A stretch of 21,836 nt of DNA. Source: Paramacrobiotus richtersi (lineage: Eukaryota > Tardigrada > Eutardigrada > Parachela > Macrobiotidae). Each line of letters opens with the position of its first letter. Within the stretch, counting starts at the first letter, position 1. The notes under the pieces were generated by a model, which saw nothing but the letters and a program-made list of their open reading frames with translations, did no database searches and had not been told where the DNA came from. The position numbers were made by a program, and so were the translations under genes. Shown here in pieces: positions 17,510-21,836 of the stretch. Where the stretch lies: contig JAQGAU010001044.1 of NCBI GenBank assembly GCA_034698045.1, forward strand, positions 1 to 21,836, read 5' to 3'.

Positions 17510-18419
17510 AGTATTTCTTAATCAATGTCAGCTTTTATCCTGATATTTGGTACGTTTCGGTGGAGTTCAGCTGCTAGTCCGGCGTAGAGTTTCCGATAGA
17601 TTGGAAATCAAGTAGGATTTCGGGCAGTTTGGTTTGATTTGCAAATAGAATCGAAATTTCATTTGAAATTTGCATACGTACATGATTTGACAGTTACCAA
17701 CTTACCAGGATGGGATTTGTGTGAGCTGCTTGCCTACGTATGTTTTGACAAAATTACGCGAGCGAATTCACATGCTCAAATATTGACACTTTCTATTATA
17801 AAATACCGCTTTTTTGTGATTTTAACGTAATTCATGAAAGAACGGTGGAACAGTGTGCCGCGTGTTATTGCGCATTTTCCGTGCAAATCCACGCTGGTGG
17901 TTGAAATTAGCACTTTAAAGCTAAATTCCGGTCAAATCGAAGGTCTTTTGCGAAAGAATGTTACTGCAATACTGCATCGGTAAAAACAGTCTACAACATA
18001 CAATTTCTTTCGAAAGTAAAAAGATGGGCCTCCATTGTCCGTTTGTGCGCGCAATGAGGAGTTATTTTGCAATATGCTCAAAAAGTTCAAGCAGAGATGC
18101 CGCTTTCAAAATCCGCGTTTCCGTCAGAATTGTTTGGCTGATATATCAATAAATGTGCGGAATTGTAGTGATGATTCTGAGTCGGTTTTACCCGGAACGG
18201 AAGACTGTGCAATTTTAAAATGAATTTTAATAATGCAGTTCAAACGTTACCGAGATTGTTTCTTTTCCTGATTATCCGTCAGATTCAAATTATTAAAGAA
18301 ATCATATTTAACACCGGTTCTCTGCATGTTCTTGTGATGTGTTGGTCCTTGTAATGACATGTGTAATAACAGAATGAAAGGTAAGTTGATATAATTGTGG
18401 CAGTCATTGTAGGTTCAAC
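17510..18419. other. Spacer 5' of the kinase gene
   Basis: No supported gene. A plus-strand open stretch from about 18020 to 18223 (NMLKKFKQRCRFQNPRFRQN, then SDDSESVLPGTEDCAILK, stop) has no ATG and could be a last exon of something unseen, at low confidence. A TGTAG acceptor-like site ends seven bases before the kinase ATG. No core promoter motif is evident. Confidence 0.35.
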
Positions 18420-20929
18420 ATGTCGCAACGAGAGACGGCGAAGAAGGCCAAGGAGAAGATCATTAACCAGGTTAAGGAAGAAGGTATGTATGTTCCGAAA
18501 GCATGTAACAAACAGTGTCAGTATTGTCAGCAAAATGAACAGTTACTTTCTTATTCCGTAGAAATCAACTGGCAAGTTTCTAGAGCCTATTCACTTCATT
18601 ATTGTTAGGTCAAGTTTCTTACAGTAGTCATCACTGTAATCTTGTTTTCGCAATGTGTAGCCAAGGGGACGCACGTGGTCTCCAGCGGTGTCAAAGCCGT
18701 CAAGAAGCCCCAGGAAACGCCCCAAGTGAAAAAGCCGCAAGATACTTTTGTAGTGAGCAGTGCAGTTAAACCACCGCCGAATCCGAAGAAGCCACAGGAT
18801 ACCTATGTCGTTACCAGCGGAGCTAAACCCCCGGCTAATCCGAAAGAGCCACAGGATACCTATGTGGTGACCAACGGAGCTAAACCACCGGCTAATCCGA
18901 AGGCAGTTCAGGGAACATTCGCCGTTCCACGCGGACTTGATGAGGGGAAGGCGTCCACCAGTGCATCAGCTCCGAGCTCGGGCAGACACGGGTAAGTTGT
19001 TGGTATTCTAGATGTGTGCTCGTTAAGAAGCTCGGATGATTGTGATATATGGTACGTTTCCGCTTCGGAGTTGAATGAGATTACCAGGGATTTTGACGAC
19101 TGTACCTGCACGTGCCCACCAGGACAGACTGTCCTTGTAAACCGGCTTTTATCATGTGTATTTGCCAGTGGGACTGATGAATTTTGACTATTTTATTGAA
19201 AAACAAACGATGGCAAACACACTGAGTGGTTTAACTGCACGCACCAAGTTCACAAAATTATGTTATGGTTCGCTAACTTACCGACCTGCAGTGATCAGCA
19301 TGTTCTGTTTCGCAGCCATGAATCTATTGGACCGTACCTGCGCAGTGGGGAGTTACTAGGCAAAGGTTCCTTCGGAAAGGTGTATCTTGGTGTTCACAAG
19401 GTTCGTGGGCGTGTGTTGTTCAGTACAGCCAATGGCAGTTTACATTTCAGAGAAAACGACATAGATTGTACGATCGTATCGTTTTCCTTCGCATTTTGAG
19501 GTTTATTCTGCAGTTGTCATGTGCAATAATCACACTAAATTGCATTGTAGGATACGGGAGTGTTGGTAGCGATCAAAGTGATGGAGAAGAAGAAGGTCGG
19601 AAGTCTGGAAGAGGAAATCCTAATTCTGAAGGTATGGAATAATTAGTACCGTATGTTGGCAGACCGGAGCGACGCCAGCTGTCGTAACTACAGCTACAGT
19701 ACCAGACTTAACAACTGCTTATTGCGATTCCATTTTGGCTACATTATGCGCCATATACTTGTGACGTGTGCAGCCGCACCTTTACGTTTGCTAATGTCGA
19801 ATGCGTCCAGTTCACCAGGGTATAATTCTAGTAAGCAGCCGTTCTGTTTCTATCCAGGGACTGGCCACTTTGAAATGCCAAAATCTGGTCAATTTTCTGT
19901 ACGATTTGCCAGATAAGGTGTGTGTTGAACTTTACGTGAGATATCAGTTATTGCATGTGTACATATATTCCAACAATGTCTTTGCAGGAGGGAGAGAAGT
20001 TTCTGTATCTGGTGTTTGAACACTGCCCAACGACACTCTACGATTATCTTAGCCGTAAGTCCATATTGCACAGTATTGATAAGTACAGAGTATTATAATG
20101 TACAGCTACTTGTACTTCATTCTATGGCAATCAAGCGTATCAAATGTTCTGTTGTGTATGTGTTGATCGGCCTGTGCAGTGTTTAAAGTGCTGAACTGAC
20201 TTCCATGTCTATCCCGTACAGTGTTGGAATCGAAGGCGCAGTGTATGGTCCAGGAGGAGGTTCGATTGGTACTGAGCGGGTTAGCTGAAGGATTAGTGGC
20301 TTTGAATCAGCACAAGGTTATCCACCGCGACATCAAACCGGACAACATTCTTCGACCATGGTCGACTCCAAAACAACAGTGAAATTGAGTGATTTTGGAG
20401 AGTCTCGCATTTTATTGGACGGGGAGAAGGTACGCATGAGCATCGGGTTTTGATACACAATGGCGTAAAAGATGATTCACACGCGCACTAGTTGTGTCCA
20501 GACTCCAGAGTCGAGTTAGACAGGGACAGATCGGTAGAATGGTGTTTTTGAAAACTGGGGAAAGTCGATCAAGTTGTGTTTTATTTTAACGTTTGTTTAA
20601 AGACCATGCGTTGGAGGGTCCTGTTGGTTACGAGCACTGCTCCATGTCGTGCTGATTAGAATGAGGTTTCTATTCGAGTGGACTGCTTTATGTGGATATC
20701 AGTACGGCATCTGGTTTAATCGATAGAACTTTGTCAGACAGTAATCAATCATTCCCATACGTCCGCAAATGTGACTGTAGTGTATACTTTACAGGCAGAA
20801 ACTCTGTGTGGCACATATGAATACATGGCTCCCGAGGCTATTCTGCGGATTGGACATGATCTTACGTCGGACCATTATTCGGTGGGGGTTGTCGGATACG
20901 AGTGTGCCATGGGAGGTCTACCGTTCGGG
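18420..20929 (+). CDS. Ser/Thr protein kinase, 5' part, with repeat N-terminus
   Basis: Eight exons: 18420-18483, 18661-18991, 19292-19400, 19551-19631, 19858-19917, 19988-20054, 20222-20429 and 20795-20929. All phases agree if one base is added to exon 7. N-terminus: basic helix-like MSQRETAKKAKEKIINQV, then a Pro/Thr repeat region. Kinase domain (numbering approximate): Gly loop GKGSFGKV at 155-162, VAIK lysine at 177, helix-C EEEILILK, hinge LVFEHCP, catalytic HRDIKPDN with Asp near 274, KLSDFGESR, GTYEYMAPEA, then YSVGVVGYE. All key residues are present, so an active enzyme is expected. The loop and activation segment suggest an ULK/IKK-like branch, not firmly. The DxW position reads DHY instead. 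Exon 7 is 208 bases where 209 is needed; the break is at 20354-20360, just after HRDIKPDNIL. The C-lobe end lies beyond the window. Confidence 0.8.
18768..18938 (+). repeat. 57-base tandem repeat encoding a 19-residue unit
   Basis: Units at 18768-18824, 18825-18881 and 18882-18938 (the last diverged). The protein unit is KPPPNPKKPQDTYVVTSGA, then KPPANPKEPQDTYVVTNGA. A degenerate unit precedes them (KKPQDTFVVSSAV). It lies in exon 2 of the kinase gene, N-terminal to the catalytic domain: Pro-rich, probably disordered, with repeated Thr/Tyr/Ser that could be phosphorylated. Confidence 0.85.
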
Positions 20930-21287
20930 GTAAGTCGTCAAGCTGTGCACGCTTTGCCCTGCATAATCATGTTGTGATGCTGCATGTTGTGAACATCAAG
21001 GGTGCATGTTGTGAACAACTGCCAGCGATGCTTGCATGCGCACGGTTCCGGTGTGCTATGACATAATGGCTGCGTGCACGGGTGGCCGCACAGGCTTTCA
21101 CTGCGTGCACGGTTTCCGACACGGGTTTAGACTGTGTGCACCGGGTTAATACTTTGTTAGATTCTTCGTCGTATAATTAAACAGTTTGTATCTTCTTAAA
21201 AACCGAAATAGATAACTTCTTGTGCCATAATCTAGATTAGTAATCACCTTATGCGTCTTCCGCACTGGCGTACAACGGATGTTTTGG
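20930..21287 (+). other. Kinase intron (5' part) with short G-T-G-C repeats
   Basis: GTAAGT donor at 20930-20935. The next kinase exon is not seen in the window. TGCATGTTGTGAACA occurs at 20981-20995 and again at 21003-21017. From about 21030 to 21140 imperfect copies of CTGCGTGCACGG recur four times. No coding sequence. Confidence 0.6.
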
Positions 21288-21815
21288 TCAGGCGACTGCT
21301 ATGTTAAATAGAATCAGGCTTTCTTGTTCGTAGCACCATGTTAAATGGCCTCGCATGACTTGGGGTTCAAAAGTTACTTTGCCAGGGTCTTGCCGATAAA
21401 CTGCCGCTGTTGTCATTGCAATCGCATGAAGTCCGCATTCGACACCCAGTTGCAGTTGGCATCATTCCCGGTGCACTATGAGCTTGTCTCCTTCCCGAAG
21501 CTTTACGAGATGACCAATAGGTCTTTCCGCTTGTCCAGACAGATCCCGCCTCAGAGAGTAGTAGAAGCGTATATCCCTGTCCCTCCGCACCAGAAGCTGC
21601 CAATGCAATGGCTCGTAGATTACTTGCACACTAAAATTACCATCCAAAAACGTGTTCTCTGTGACGTTCTCCTGTAGTCCAAACCACAGATTGCACAGTT
21701 GTATTTCTTGGCATACGAGGACATCGACATGCTGTGCGCCGCCTACGTCACACATACCTGCCATGCGCCACCCTATTACGCTGCACAGACAGCAACCTAC
21801 TGCATGCACTGTGAG
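21288..21815 (-). mobile_element. Ulp1/C48-like cysteine protease remnant of a mobile element
   Basis: One minus-strand frame is open from 21815 to a TGA at 21462-21464 and continues in the same frame to 21288. It shows WFGLQENV, then PLHWQLLV (putative catalytic His), FYYSLRRDL, and after the TGA GVECGLHAIAM (putative Cys), VTFEPQVMRGHL. This order (GLQ, HW, VYDSL, DCGLFAIA, MRxHL) is the pattern of Ulp1-type protease domains found in animal transposable elements. Two defects show it is dead: the in-frame TGA just before the Cys block, and Tyr in place of the Asp expected in YDSL. It lies antisense in the kinase gene's intron, so it probably inserted there. Confidence 0.6.
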
Positions 21816-21836
21816 TCAGATGGCTGGGTTGCGCAT

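Noticed and set aside
1..21836. tRNA, rRNA genes or CRISPR arrays
   Set aside because: I saw no cloverleaf, no rRNA core sequence and no regularly spaced repeat-spacer array on either strand.

Overview
The window looks like intron-rich animal nuclear DNA. Genes are split by introns of about 60 to 330 bases with GT/AG borders (GTAAGT-type donors, pyrimidine-CAG acceptors). Bacterial operons and ribosome binding sites are absent, and retroelement debris is present. The WNxVDV-type gene family and the style of the BTB-Kelch gene make me think of a tardigrade (Hypsibiidae or similar). That lineage call rests on recognition only and is uncertain.

Layout. 1-630: end of a decayed reverse-transcriptase-type element (minus). 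1086-3243: F-box gene 1 (minus, three exons, frame-broken). 3304-5859: mostly non-coding, with short repeats, a perfect 29-base palindrome, and repeat copy A directly before the next gene. 5860-13353: a BTB-BACK-Kelch gene (plus) whose BACK domain is cut by a 5.4 kb intron. Inside that intron, on the same strand, lie an intact F-box gene 2 (6798-8681), repeat copies B and C, and a small frame-broken coding fragment (10455-10659). About 13470-14125: repeat copy D, then a pyrimidine-rich tandem repeat. 14563-15750: a coding-like but broken minus-strand stretch. 16497-16666: an isolated Kelch-like exon. 18420-20929: the 5' part of a Ser/Thr protein kinase gene (plus, eight exons, running off the window) with a tandem-repeat N-terminus. 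21288-21815: a decayed Ulp1/C48-type cysteine protease from a mobile element (minus), inside the kinase intron.

How the genes relate. The two F-box genes are inverted paralogues with the same exon plan: two Tudor/Agenet-like blocks, an F-box, and a Cys-containing tail. F-box proteins normally recruit substrates to CUL1 (SCF) ligases, and BTB-BACK-Kelch proteins to CUL3 ligases. So the window holds an F-box adaptor gene nested inside a BTB-Kelch adaptor gene. The nesting intron and the nested gene's first acceptor are both phase 0, so a BTB/BACK-Agenet-F-box fusion transcript is possible.

Quality warning. F-box gene 1, the Kelch exons and the kinase each carry one-base frame breaks inside otherwise well-conserved domains with intact splice sites. 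F-box gene 2 carries none. Sequence error, recent pseudogenes or a mix could explain this; the sequence alone cannot decide.
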